From Aricia agestis (taxonomy: Eukaryota > Arthropoda > Insecta > Lepidoptera > Lycaenidae), in the NCBI RefSeq assembly GCF_905147365.1, contig NC_056428.1, forward strand, positions 12,430,001 to 12,494,000: 64,000 nucleotides of DNA. Direction: 5' to 3'. Of this stretch, positions 10,138 to 21,817 are shown piece after piece. Each line of letters starts with the position of its first letter. Position 1 is the stretch's first letter. A program made the position numbers and the translations under genes. Below the pieces are notes generated by a model that saw nothing but the letters and a program-made list of their open reading frames with translations, was not told where the DNA came from and ran no database searches.

Positions 10138-11527
10138 AATCCAGTAAAGGTTTCAAATACAAAATACTTTCTGCCGCACAGCGCACTCGGAGACATTTTA
10201 CGATGAACTTCAACTTACTTAACATCGTACATTGTATAGGGGTCAAAATCGTAATTTAATTACTGTACTAAGTTTTTAAGCAATAAGAAAAACATTAAAG
10301 ACTTGAATATAAGTATCCAAGTAGGAACCTGTCTAGAATTTAATTATCTATTTTTTATTTATCTAAATCAACATTGTTGATGGAACCTTGAAACATCAAA
10401 TTGTTCTCTATTAATAGTGTTTAATTGATACAGGTTTTAGAAGCTCTTTAAGCACAGCGACCACATAGCCTCTTACGAGTATGTAGTCGCTGTTTAAGCA
10501 TTTTTAGGATAATAATAACACAATGTAATGTAACACCAATGACTATGAAGAAATAAAAATATGTCATTAAGAATTTATATTAATGATTGGTCTCCGGTAG
10601 CGCGCGGAGACCAATCAATAATCGTTAATCTAGTAATTTAGGTATACATTCTGAAAAAGTTTCTTTTGTGTATGGGCATTTCTCATAGAAGTCAGCTACT
10701 TGTGTTTGTGTCAGTTATACAGAGTTCCATACATAATATTATGATGAGCACGTACACACTCTAAAATATAACATAATAATATTAAGTACTTTGTTTAGTT
10801 AATTCTGAGCAGTGAGCATGCACAATCATGGACCATCAAATACCAATATAAGATGTCACTCTACAGTCTTTACTTGCGTAATCGCTAGTATTGGTCCATC
10901 ATTTGTGCTAACGTGTATAATGTATATTTACTCTACATAAGAACAAAACGACATAAGTTGTGTAAATCAATAAATTCATTTCGTGATGGTGTAGCGACTT
11001 TTTGTCTAATTGCTTTATAATTACTGTTCCTAAAAGAATTCATTGTTGTAATCACAGATATAGATCTAGATAGATACCGCATGTGTATGTAATTCGCGTG
11101 CCATATCGCGCTCCCAAACAACGAGCAATGCTCGTCTTTCGTAAGTCTGTTCTTTAGTCTACTATCGGAATCGGACGTCAATCGGAATTTTAAAATGCCT
11201 AAATTGTGCCGTAATGGGCTGTAGAAATTCGAATAGAAACGTTGGCTTAGATAATGGACACGTTTCGTGGTTGTAATGTAAATTCTTCGTAAATATTCGC
11301 ATGGCCTTGATCTACTTAAGATAAAGATGAAATTATTTTATTTATGTTTGGGTCTTTTGTATATTGTTATCGGTAGAAGGAAAACCCTGTCGATATGTTA
11401 TATGTATAAATGAATATTTTATACAAGTCTCCTTTATTTAATTATAATTATTTTTGCCTCGAAGTCAGGTCATTCCATCCCTACTGCGACCCCCGAATAT
11501 CTTTTCTGTACCTACTGCCCCCAATGT
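10138..11527. other. AT-rich DNA with no gene recognised
   Basis: A small palindrome-like 'gattggtctcc..ggagaccaatc' lies at 10583-10616. Parts near 10640-10760 faintly resemble the fold-back family of 3826. I see no exon. Confidence 0.4.
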
Positions 11528-11870
11528 CTCCGTCCGTGGCCCTGTGGTTTAGAGCGTGACTCTTGACTCGGAGGTCGTGGGTTCGATTAACGCGTTGGAT
11601 ACATATTATTTTAAAGTTTGGTTAAAAGGTTGATCACCTGATTGTCTAACAAGTAAGATGATCCATGCTCGGAGGGGCATGTAAAAAGTCGGCCCTGCGC
11701 CTGATCTCTCGCCAGTCGTGTCGGTCTTCCGTCCCGCTGGGCATTATCAGAATAAATAGAGTGCTCTTGTGTACTGCGCACACACGTGGGCACTATAAAA
11801 TTACTCCTGCGTACCTGGCCTGGTTTCATTGAAACCGGCCACCGTCACCGAAACCCACACCGGTGTTTAT
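11528..11870 (+). mobile_element. tRNA-derived SINE, family B (copy 1)
   Basis: The tRNA-like head has an A-box-like 'ggccctgtggtttagagc' and a B-box-like 'gtgggttcgatt'. A conserved body follows ('gatcacctgattgtctaaca', 'cagtcgtgtcggtcttccgt') and a tail 'accgtcaccgaaaccc'. The minus-strand copy at 18553-18873 has the same order. The head does not fold into a proper tRNA. Confidence 0.8.
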
Positions 11871-12391
11871 AGTTATTTAATTATTACCGTCCGCAACCCA
11901 GTGCTTCTCAGTGATTGGGGTTGGTGCCACGAATTTCCTCTGTGGATGAGTATTCGTAGCGAACAAGGTTTCCTGCTCAGTAGAGCAGGACAGTCAAGGA
12001 ATAGGTGTCATGTCCTCCTCCTCGCAGAACCTGTAAATCGTTAGTCGTTATGCTACTAACACCTATTATGTTATTATGTTAAGGTGTTTGTTAAACTTGT
12101 AGGGCCCAGTTAGGCTTCTGGTTTGGCAATTATAACCATACCGACTTACCTACTAAAACGGTTTAGTACACAATGTTTTGCCTGTCTTTCAAGTGAATTT
12201 TCTTAACTCGAATTTCAAGTTTCTAGCTCTAAAGGAGGGAAGGATAGATGGATTAGGCTGCGTTTCCACCAGATGTGTTGCGAGGGATGTGTTTTTTAGA
12301 ACCAACAGAATCGCGGCGGTGCTATTGGATCTTAAAATTTATTATTATTATTGTGGAAAAATTAACGGTTCCCGCTCAGTAAACTAATTTC
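11871..12391. other. No gene recognised
   Basis: It contains the second 'ctgcgtttccaccag' repeat fragment at about 12259-12303. Nothing else was recognised. Confidence 0.4.
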
Positions 12392-12591
12392 TGCTCAATG
12401 GAGTTGCGGGCGCGGCCGTCATCTACTTGTTTATATAAACATGTCGCTAGCGATTATTGTTTTACATTTTTCAACAATCATTGGAATTGCATCGAGTGCC
12501 GCACCGATCCTCGGAAAATAACAGAATTACGTAGTTCCTTTGTGTTGAGAAACAGTATGTGGAGCGTTACAACATTTATAAAAAGAGTTAA

Positions 12592-13456
12592 GGTAAGTTT
12601 ACACCGATACAGACGTACCACTCCTTTTTGGTGCGTGGTCAAAATCATATTATTGTTAACTGTATTTATATTCGCGTAATATACAAAAATCCTAATACCA
12701 ACGCAGCATAATATTCTTATTCAACTCTACAAACATAATAGTCATTAATCAGTAATCATCTTGTAAATTAAAAGTCATGTTCATCTTCCTCATTAAAAGT
12801 ATACAATTATTATAGGTAGGACGTAAAATTATACTCTACTGTATAATAATATTAGATACACCTACTGATTAACAAAGTTTGCTTTACCTATAACTGTAAC
12901 TTTAACTATAACTACAATGCAAGATGTCAAATCGTTGGTTAAAGTAAAAAATGGACGCCATATTATTTAACCATAACCTTGAGCTCGACAAGGCTTTAAA
13001 TGAACGTGGCGAAAAAAGGAACTAACGCTGTCATCATACAAAAACGCAATTTTTGACAGTTCTCCTTTACCAGCAGCGCCCATTAACACATTCATCTAAA
13101 GTCTTGGAATACTGTACTTATCATTTACCCCACGTTCGACTTATTAGGGAAATAAAAATTGATACTTGGCTAATATTGACAGTGGGGGAGAGTAGTCTCT
13201 CACAAGTCACACACACACACACAGATGTCACTAATGTGACAGTTAACAATATGATTTTGACCATGCACCAAAAAGGCGTGGTAGCCGGTAGGTTCTGTAT
13301 CGGTGTAAACTTACCGCCCGCCGCCCACGTTCATTTAAAGCCTTGTCGGACCAGCTGTCATCTGTGATCTATCAAATTCTGTGGTCAAAGTTAAGGTCAA
13401 AGTTAAAGTTAGCTAAGGCTAACTTTAACTTTAACCGCGCCTCTGGTGCAACCCAC
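12592..13456. repeat. Composite inverted repeat around a TTTAACTTTAACC MITE
   Basis: Outer arms 12592-12662 and 13240-13315 are inverted copies ('ggtaagtttacaccgatac' against 'cggtgtaaacttacc'). Between and beyond them lies a MITE (about 12884-13456) with 'aactttaactataac' ends, 'gaactaacgctgtcatcata' and 'ccagctgtcatctgt'. It is shared with 54818-55170 but carries about 250 bp of extra DNA, including a (CA)n run at 13207-13222. Confidence 0.65.
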
Positions 13457-13572
13457 CCTAAGAGACTTCATTGTAAAACCCATTTTTTTTTTAGAGAGGT
13501 ATCTAAAAGACTTTAAATACTCTAAAAGGTATTTTTCTACTATTAATTATTCCGCGGCACATAGTCTATACT

Positions 13573-13592
13573 CTATAGTCTATAGACTATAG
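13573..13592. repeat. Perfect 20-bp palindrome
   Basis: CTATAGTCTATAGACTATAG is its own reverse complement. It sits in a run of near-repeats of CTATA; chance expansion of a short motif is likely. Confidence 0.7.
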
Positions 13593-13689
13593 TGTCTAAC
13601 AGTCGTACCTTAACTAGAGCATGACTTCCAGTTAGGCCTTTATACAAAGCTATGTTTTACGTTACAAACTCAGTTTTTGACGTTCATTT

Positions 13690-13875
13690 TTAAAGGAGAT
13701 TATCAATTCGACGCGTACTTATGTATGTAATATTTCCAGAACTGTCCAGTTTTTGTATAGCAGCTTCTGAACAAAATATGTGCCATACTTCAAAAGTGTA
13801 TGTTTGTATATTGTATGTAGGTATTTATGTATGTTTTTATGTTTGTGCACGCATATCTCCGGAACTGCTCCTCGG
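13690..13875. repeat. Second copy of the 8130 repeat (truncated)
   Basis: 'attatcaattcgacgcg', 'atttccagaactgtccagtt' and 'cgcatatctccggaactg' parallel the copy at 8130-8518. Confidence 0.55.
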
Positions 13876-14202
13876 TAAAACATAGGGAAGTAAAATGTAA
13901 ATATTATATTATGAAGACGCTTTTAAATTTCCGTCGACGATAACTTTTTAACGTGCATAGAGGACATCACGACGTCTATACTCTTCCGAACCCTCAAAAC
14001 GTCCGCGGTGCGTAAAATCAAAAGGGCATCGTGGAAGTGGGCGTCCACGATAACGTGACGTTCAGAATCACAAAAGCGCACTTTAACAGTGGATAGATTA
14101 TAGTGCTTCTTCGTTTCTTGTTCAATCCTATTCGATTACCATTAAATAGCAGATTAATATTGTCATATAGGTACATCAAATAAACGACTTAAATGTTGGT
14201 TT

Positions 14203-14268
14203 GTCGTTACAATATAATATGATTATATAATAATTATATTATAATATTATATTGTAATTTGTAACGAC
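14203..14268. repeat. AT-rich near-perfect palindrome
   Basis: 'gtcgttacaatataata' and 'tattatattgtaatttgtaacgac' form inverted arms around an all-AT core. It is able to extrude as a hairpin. Confidence 0.75.
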
Positions 14269-14359
14269 AATATGATAGGTATACCATGTGTATTTTGATA
14301 GAAAACGGACTGCACCAAACTAGGTAGTGCAGTACTTGCTAAAAATACAATCTATACTA

Positions 14360-14991
14360 TCTATACTAATATTATAAATGCGAAAGTATCTCTGTCTGTC
14401 TGTCTGTCTCGCTTTCACGCCAAAACTACCAAACCGATTGTAATGAAATTTTGTATACAGATAGTCTAAAGCCTGAGAAAGGAAATAGGCTACTTTTTTA
14501 CTGGAAAAAAGGGTTGTAAGGGGGTGAAAATACGAAAATTTGTTCAAATTAAGTTAGTTCCAAAAATTCAGACTAGATGGCGCCGTGCGTCTCTTACATC
14601 GCGAAAACGGTTGCCCAACATCTTTCTGTAAGAGGTGGTATCATTTTATTTCAAGTTTCGATTTTTTCGATTGTTATTTCTTTTTTACGTTATTTAATAA
14701 GTCAGTACTTTATAATCTTTATATTATATATACAGTGACGTAACCTTAAACCTATCAATGATAAATAGTTTATGGGTAAAGTTGTGTAATTGGGGGGCTA
14801 AATAAGCTTTAAAATTTGACATAATATATAAAGTTTAATTTTAAAAAATGAAATATTATGTGCACACTGCACAGCTGTTTTGATTTAAGGGGTACCAGGG
14901 TTTTTTTTATAAAAGCTTTTGACACCAATTTTGTTGACATCGCGCGCTATAAACTGAAGTCCACGCGGACGAAGTCGCGGGCAACAGCTAG
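14360..14991 (+). mobile_element. Complete non-autonomous Helitron, 632 bp
   Basis: It begins TCTATACTAATATTATAAAT and ends GGGCAACAGCTAG (14988-14991), between A (14359) and T (14992). Just before the 3' end is the hairpin-forming GTCCACGCGGAC. There is no target duplication and no helicase. A (TCTG)n run follows the 5' end. Nearly the same element is at 23274-23906 on the other strand, so the family moved recently. Confidence 0.9.
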
Positions 14992-15089
14992 TATAATATA
15001 AAATTATACCTATCCATAAACCTAATGTGTCTGTCTCTCTGTCTGTCTGTTAGGTCAAAGAAGTTGCGTGCATCATCTAATAATATTAT

Positions 15090-15376
15090 CAAGCTGGACC
15101 CATACACACGTTTTCCGTATTCAATTTCCGAATTCGTTTTCGGTATTCGGAAATCCAAAGTTGAATCTTTACGTTTCACGTGAATGCTCGTCGGACAGGG
15201 AGGTATTTTTGTAATATTATAATGATCGAAGTAATTACAGTACGTTTCGAGTGCAAACCCAGCGTGTTCGCGTGTGGAGAAAAACGAACGTTTGCGCTAG
15301 TCTCACGGAATTCCAAATCGAAATTACACATTAGGAAATCGATTACGGAAAACGTATGGCTGCGGCCAGCCCTATA
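15090..15376. mobile_element. Fold-back MITE (ACGTTTTCCGTA ends)
   Basis: 'agctggacccatacacacgt' and 'acgtatggctgcggccagcc' are inverted ends, followed inward by ACGTTTTCCGTA and TACGGAAAACGT and by partial inner pairs. Open frames here on both strands are by-products of the symmetry. Confidence 0.65.
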
Positions 15377-15409
15377 ATCGAGGTACAATAACTTGCCTTA
15401 ATCCCTTTT

Positions 15410-16208
15410 TAGGGTTCCGTAGTCAACAAGGAACCCTTTCAATAGTTTCGGTCTGTCCGTCCATCTGTCCGTCTGTCTGTCTGTCTGTCTGTATGTCCGC
15501 GGTTTTGCTCAGAGATTATAGGACCTACAAAGCTGTAATTTGGTATGAATATACAGTCATATTAATGATGCCGACAAATTGGTACATGAAATCTTAAAAA
15601 TATATTTTTTTATGGTACCTTTCCTACACATCAAGCGGGGATGAATTTTTTTTCGCGCCCACCCCATAGTGTGGGGTGTCGTTGAATAGGTTTTTGAAAA
15701 ATATTACGAGTATTCATAAATCATGTTTCGATTTAGGGATCCGTTTGTGAAATATTAAATTTTAAAGTGGAAAAAATCGTTAGAGTCCAGGGTCCCCCTC
15801 TTCTACCAGCTAAACGGTTGCTTCTGGAAATGTGAAAAAATTCACGGGAGTAGGGAATATTCTGAATTTAAAAGGAAAACTATCACCGCTAAGAAGACTT
15901 CATAAGTTATTGAGTAATAGTCGATCAACTATAAAAATGTATTCGGCGAAGTATAAAGGAACTTTTCGTTCAAATTCCTTTGAAAGTAACTGAGATGATG
16001 TTGTTAGTAGTGTAAAACACGATATAAAATGTATTCGGCGAAGTATAAAGGAACTTTTCGTTCAAATTCCTTTGAAAGTAACTGAGATGATGTTGTTAGT
16101 AGTGTTAAACACGCTATAAATGTACATTCATTGACCATACAAAAATATAAATAAACTACTACTACGGATTACTCAGTACGCGTGGCCCGACACGCACTTG
16201 GCCGGTTT
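15410..16208 (+). repeat. GGTTCCG/CTTGGCC-family element with internal 92-bp duplication
   Basis: It starts AGGGTTCCGTAGTCAACAAG, has a CTGT run, and ends CGCACTTGGCCGG. The blocks at 15936-16027 and 16028-16119 are a head-to-tail duplication starting 'aatgtattcggcgaagtata'. It is a longer subfamily than the 9917 copy. Confidence 0.75.
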
Positions 16209-17867
16209 CTTTATATATGCCGACTTTTGCAACACGATAGGTGTGCAAAGAATGCATGCAGTTCCAAAGGTCATATAACCAGTTTAACTTTTTGCCTACA
16301 CTAAAAATAATCGTGAATCTGAGCTATGTGGAACGAGCATGGAGTAATGTTAACAATCACTTACTCTATATTATTATACATAGGGTTAATTGCAACGAAT
16401 AATAAAACTATTAATTGTGATTGTTACTACTCATTATTCATACTTATTATATTTTGTGAAAGAGATGAATTATGAGCAGACATAATATTATCACCTGATT
16501 ATGAGCGACGGCCACTTGCGCAGAATTGCGCAGGAACCGTACATTTTGTTGTACTTACCTATAGTAGGTCTATTTTCATCCCTATGGTCTATACTCTATA
16601 CAAGTCAAAAGCAACTCTTTCAGCGCTGCTTGTTTTACAGTGAACTCTATACCAAGGACACAAATTACACACATTTAAATATTAATATCAATTCTTTTTG
16701 TTATACCCTGTATATATCTGTGCCAAATTACATAAGAATCGGTCCAGTAATTCGTGAAGTTAGGTCGTTCAAACAAACAGCTTTATCTAGTATATCTTCT
16801 TATAGATATAATTTGTGAAGTTTAAAATACAGTTTCTACTGTAACGACATCAATAAAAACAGTTATTAAGTACGTGTAAATGAAAGTAAAAGGAAGAGTC
16901 GCATTTGTAAATAATTTATGAGTGACACTGTTCCGCGTTATAGTTCGTTCACACGCGCAAAATCACTTCGCGGGCCGAGACTTTGCCTGGGAAGTTGTAG
17001 CTTTGCAGGCTAAGGCTTTGTCAGAAGGCTACCTATAGCTTTGTATCGTATAAAGTATTTTCGAAGTATTTTCTAAGTTTCCAAATAATGTAGTGTCTAG
17101 GACGTGATTTTAATTGTACGTATGAGGTTCGTATGGTTGCCCAAGCACATACGGCATTCTCGCAATATAGTCAGTCTAGCTCAAAGGAATGAACAAGTCA
17201 ACACGTCTAGAGCTAACCTTGTGCGAGTTTCCCCACGATGTGTTCCTTCACCGTACCGCTTTTATTATCTCCTTAAATCGCACTCCCTCGAGTGCAAACC
17301 AAGGGAAAATTTATTAGGACCCTGGTATTACAGAAGAAATAACAAGCAAAATTAAGTTATTAATAAAGACAGATGACGACAATGATTACGAGGGAATCGT
17401 TAATTTTTTTGATTTCATAAAGGTATATTCTTAGGTCATTTGACCTTTACCGAGACTCAAAGGATCTCCATCTAAAAGGATCCATAATATCAACATTTCA
17501 GCTAAATCGAATTAGCGATTTGGATGTGAAAATGTAACAGACAGACAGGCACACTTTCGGATTTATCATATAAAGTATGGGTGTAAAAGGTGTAAAAGCA
17601 TAGAAATTCGATATTTCTAGAGAAAGCCATTAGATAAGGCGCCACAATCTATCAAGTTTATAATAGTTATACTGGTTTAACCCGTTTCGTTATCAAAAGC
17701 GATTTGAGAGATTTCGCACAACACTTTCACTATCCACGACCGGTCTACTTTCATGGTCAATAGGCCATTTCTATTTTTGAATTTATTTTTATTCTCTTTT
17801 TATTTTATTTATATCCGGCCTTTCTTTTGTTGTTACTTTTTAAGGACACGAATCACGATTTTAAAGA
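16209..17867. other. Degenerate Helitron-like fragments, no gene
   Basis: Phrases such as 'aggaaccgtacattt' (16530), 'aagaatcggtccagtaattc' (16734) and 'tgtaacagacagacaggcac' (17534) belong to the Helitron-like family but lack ends. A degenerate member of the 3826 fold-back family covers about 16580-16730. No exon was recognised. Confidence 0.4.
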
Positions 17868-17965
17868 TATAGTCTGTCAAGAAAGTGAAAAAATTAAATG
17901 ATTTGAAAGGGATGACACTACGATGTTGCCACTTTTTAATTTTTTCACTTTCTTGACAGACTATA
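17868..17965. mobile_element. 98-bp fold-back element
   Basis: 29-bp arms 17868-17896 and 17937-17965 (TATAGTCTGTCAAGAAAGTG and complement) enclose a 40-bp spacer. Confidence 0.85.
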
Positions 17966-17980
17966 AATATACAGGTTGTT

Positions 17981-18226
17981 CGGGTGAACACCGTTATCCT
18001 TTAAAAGCATCAAATGAGCCCGTCAAAATGAACAACTTTTTCTATGAGAACAACAATGCTGGGAACTCAAAAAATATGCCGTCTTCATACCCGTACGGAT
18101 GCCCGGATCGGCAATTTGTATGGGTATGACGACGGATATTTTTGAGTTCCCAGTATTGTTCTCATAGAAAAAGTTGTTCATTTTGACGGGCTCATTTGAT
18201 GGTTTTAAGGATAACGGTGTTCACCC
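17981..18226. mobile_element. ~246-bp fold-back element with long arms
   Basis: The arms run from CGGGTGAACACCGTTATCCT at 17981 and from its near-complement ending 18226. They include 'atgaacaactttttctatga' and 'gaacaacaatgctgggaact' inverted on the other side. The central loop holds 'cccgtacgg'. It abuts the preceding fold-back. Confidence 0.85.
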
Positions 18227-18261
18227 AAACAAATGCTGTAGAGAACCAAAGAGTATTCTAT

Positions 18262-18304
18262 TGTTAATTTTTTGATAATTATTATAATCAAAAAATTAAC
18301 AATA
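18262..18304. repeat. AT-rich hairpin
   Basis: 'ttgttaattttttgat' and 'atcaaaaaattaacaa' pair around a short AT core. Confidence 0.75.
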
Positions 18305-18552
18305 AATAAATAAATAATAATAAATAAAAAATGTTTTATTTCTAAGTAGATTTTAAGAAAATACTTTCAGAATGTTAATATTAGCTACGGTGCCTACCAC
18401 CGGTTCGGAAACTATTCCGGCGAGAAGAACCGGCGTAAGAAACTCGCACGGGGCCCACTTTCTTTACCAAAAAAAAGTGAGGTAAAAAAATTAATCTTTT
18501 AAAATAAAATTTACAATGCTGTAACTTAATAGATAATTCTATAATAATAATA

Positions 18553-18873
18553 ACTCCCACACCGGTTTCGGTGACTGTGGCTGGTTTCATTGAAACCAAG
18601 CCAGTTACGCAGGAGTAATTTTATAGTGCCGAAGTGTGTGTTATCCTCATAACCCAGTGGGACGGAAGACCGACACGACTGGCGAGAGGTCAGGCGCAGG
18701 ACTGACTTTTTACATGCCCATCCGACGCATGGATCATCTTACTTGTCAGACAATCAGGTGATCAGCCGGCATTGTCCTAACCAAACTTGGAAACAACATG
18801 TTTCCAACGCGGGATTCGAAACCATGACCTCCGAGTCAAGAGCCATGCTCTGAACCACTGGACCACGGAGGCG
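18553..18873 (-). mobile_element. tRNA-derived SINE, family B (copy 2)
   Basis: The minus-strand head 'cctccgtggtccagtggttc' and 'ggtcatggtttcgaatccc' is tRNA-like. The body and the 'cagtcaccgaaaccgg' tail match the copy at 11528. It is not a functional tRNA. Confidence 0.8.
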
Positions 18874-20370
18874 TACAAGATATAGTATATAAGTATAATT
18901 CTATAAACTACGTAACAATAGAGAACGGTAAGAAAGTTAGTAGTAGGCTCTGTGCATACTGTATAGACTATAATATTATGTAATTTGCCAATTGCCCATA
19001 GCCCATAGGGACTGTAATTATTATTGTTCTCCTTAGACTTAGTTAGCCATAAAGATTAATATTGTGACATCTCAATAAGATAGCCACAATTTATTGAAAT
19101 CCTTATAAAACAATTAATTAATCTTTGTAATCCTATGATAAATTTATGTTTTTTTATAACAACACTCAACAGTTTATCCTAAACAGTTCTTTTTAGGCTT
19201 CCGCAGTCAACAAGGAACCCTTATAGTTTCGGTCTGTCCCTCCGTCTGTCTGTCCGTCTGTTCTTTAGACAACAATTACCTTTTGCTAAGTTTTAAATAA
19301 GACCTGTTCGTGTAACGTGTTAAAATGCGCTGTAGGTATATTGTTTTGTATCTTTTGTAACGTAGCATTATCATTTCCGCTGACATGAAGTCGATAAAAA
19401 CTATGTAAATTGTAAGCCCACTCGTCGGAGCGTTTCTATTTCGTTTGTATAAAATGAAACAAAATGTATCATGTTTTAAAACTAAAATTCGTGTCGGGTG
19501 TGAAGATATTATGCTGCCGAAATAGATTTAATTAGTGAAGCTACGAATAGAAAAGAAGTTCTAACTACAAGATTTTTTTTAATTCTATTTTTCAATCTCT
19601 ACTCTCTTCCTACTAAAATGCGATGCTTAGGCTAACTTAAACAGATGGCCATAAAAGGAGAAAAAAAGAAATAAATATGCGTACAAACCAACTAAATATA
19701 TACCTATTTCATTTCATTTCAGGTGAAAAGGTAACAAAGTAGGTATATTCTTTAAAGATTTGTCAATCATATTATAGTTTATCGTATCAGTTACTTATCA
19801 AACAGATAAGTAGTATTGGAAAACTGATAAGTAGGTCTACATGCGTTAACCTAATTTGAACTATTTAGTACAGATCGACACTGCAGAAAACTTCTGTTTA
19901 AGTACTTAGTTAAAAATTTTGTTTATTTAAAGGAAAAAGTAATAAAAAAATACTTAAGTAAGTAAAAAATAGGAGCTCATAAAAAAACTAAAAGTTTTGA
20001 AAAAACTTTAAACTGTACTTAGTTTTTTTTATTTTTTATTTTAAAGTTTTGCATTATTATTTTCTTTTACATAATTATAGAGGTGCATGGTGCATAATAT
20101 TATCTATTCTATAAGAATATATAATAATATAATAATCCCTAACTTGCAAAACGATATTAATTATTCTACTAAGTATTATTTTATACTTACTTATTATACT
20201 TACTTATAATATTTTGTCTTCAATTTATTAATAACGTGTGTAAATCTCACTTTTAGTCACACTATCACTTTTAATTGCAATAAAATTCGGTTCAATTTTA
20301 ATTCAGTCTTAGGAAAATCTTTTAAATTAATTTGTTATCCCAAATTCAAATTTTGTTTTTTTTTTCACCA
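18874..20370. other. AT-rich DNA with one short repeat fragment
   Basis: 19180-19265 is a fragment of the GGTTCCG family ('cttccgcagtcaacaaggaa' plus CTGT run), closest to the 15410 subfamily. No exon was recognised. Confidence 0.45.
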
Positions 20371-20439
20371 ACACATATTCACGGCGAATGCCACATGTGA
20401 TATGACTTGGGGCATAACAAGTGGGGTTTTATGTACTGT

Positions 20440-20600
20440 TTTATTATTGTTTTGGCGCTGTTTAACATTATCGTGTTTGATAAAGCGCGCGCGCGGCCCA
20501 ATGGCGCGAACCGTTCTGATTGGACGGACGCTGATGTTGCCAATTTACAATTCTTTTTTGCCATTAGCAGCCGTTAACCTTATTTCCACCTTTTCACGGA
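20440..20600. promoter_or_regulatory. Short GC-rich island with CCAAT boxes (speculative)
   Basis: GCGCGCGCGCGG followed by CCCAATGG and ATTGGACGGACG stands out from the AT-rich surroundings. Paired CCAAT and ATTGG boxes in a GC-rich patch are promoter-like, but no transcript can be attached to it from sequence alone. Confidence 0.25.
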
Positions 20601-20750
20601 TTGCATGTCTGCGAAGAGTTAAAAAAAAATGTCGAAAAATATAAATTAGCGAATGGGATGTGATAGTTTTTTATAATAAGAAAAATACTTTATGTAGGTA
20701 TTTTTCTAAATATGAAAAAATTATCTCATCATCTAAGTGCTTATACTTAC

Positions 20751-20890
20751 TAAAATAAGAGATAAAGAACAGGCGCTTCCCCGGGAGCACTCGGGGACGT
20801 GAGGTCGCTACTCCACAGACCACTGTAACAGCTCGCCACAAGCTGCCCTGCGGGCTGATTATTAGTACTTTGTAGTAGGCACTTACGAAA
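20751..20890 (-). other. Candidate noncoding exon with strong donor
   Basis: On the minus strand a GC-rich stretch (about 20770-20870) runs to a consensus donor GTAAGTAT (20750 downward). It could be a distal 5' exon of the hexosaminidase gene 11 kb away, or chance. No coding frame with a known domain. Confidence 0.2.
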
Positions 20891-21459
20891 AACGACAAAT
20901 TAAAGAGAAAAATTTATCATAGCAAAATGGAACGGTTTTCGAGTGATGTACCAATTCTGATTTATCTTCGCCAACTTTGGAATTAAATAATATTAAGTTT
21001 ATAATTATTTATACTTATTTTTATACTTAATAAAGTAAAATACAATCATACTAATTCCTTTATCAGTGGGAAAAACTGTTAACTGGTATCCCCAACAAAG
21101 CAGCCGCCTGTGCAGTCGAAACGGCGGGAGTCATTATCTACATTGCAAAATGTAGAGAAAAAGTTTCATTATGAGCACAGGGCTTTCCCAGAAACAGTTT
21201 GAACCGCCATTACTATACAATTATCAAGTCGTTTGCACTTGTAAAGTCATTTCCTAGGAATCGTACTTCTAACGAAAAGAAAATAACTGAACTCTCCACT
21301 AATGCCTGATTTCCGACCTAACAAAGTTAATATTGAGTGTTTTACGTTTTGAAGTCAACGGGCGACCAATCAAAAGCTAGAAATATTGTTAATTTAGACA
21401 AACTTCTGTAAACAGTAAAAGTACATAAAACACGATCGAATTGAGTAACCTGGGGGGTG

Positions 21460-21626
21460 AGCCAAAATGTTTTCGTTTTCGCTTCGTTATAGAATCGCCG
21501 ATGATAATGTATGGAATTGACATAAGCGTTCGTTAATATGACGTTGACGTTCGACTCGTCTTATGTCAATTCCATACATTTTGATCGGCGATTCTATAAC
21601 GAAGCGAAAACGAAAATGTTTCGGCT
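21460..21626. mobile_element. Fold-back element with ~65-bp arms
   Basis: Arms from AGCCAAAATGTTTTCGTTTT at 21460 and its near-complement ending 21626. They include 'tcgttatagaatcgcc' and 'atgtatggaattgacataag' inverted. The spacer is about 35 bp. Confidence 0.85.
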
Positions 21627-21817
21627 AAATGGCCTGCTCCTTTTTCGAAGTCGTTTAAAAAAAATCTGGGATTGGTTGTCCGTCTATTCATCCATACTTA
21701 ACTCTACGTTCGACGTTCCTTTGAAGCAGTGAAAAAAAACTTCAAATATACCTATTATGTATGTATGTACTTAAATTAATTTTTAACTCAAAAAAATGTT
21801 GACTACTTATTGATTTT

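Noticed and set aside
12398..12679. 93-codon frame, including a signal-peptide-like MSLAIIVLHFSTIIGIASS in another frame at 12442
   Set aside because: The short frame soon stops, has no splice partner, and the right end overlaps an inverted repeat.
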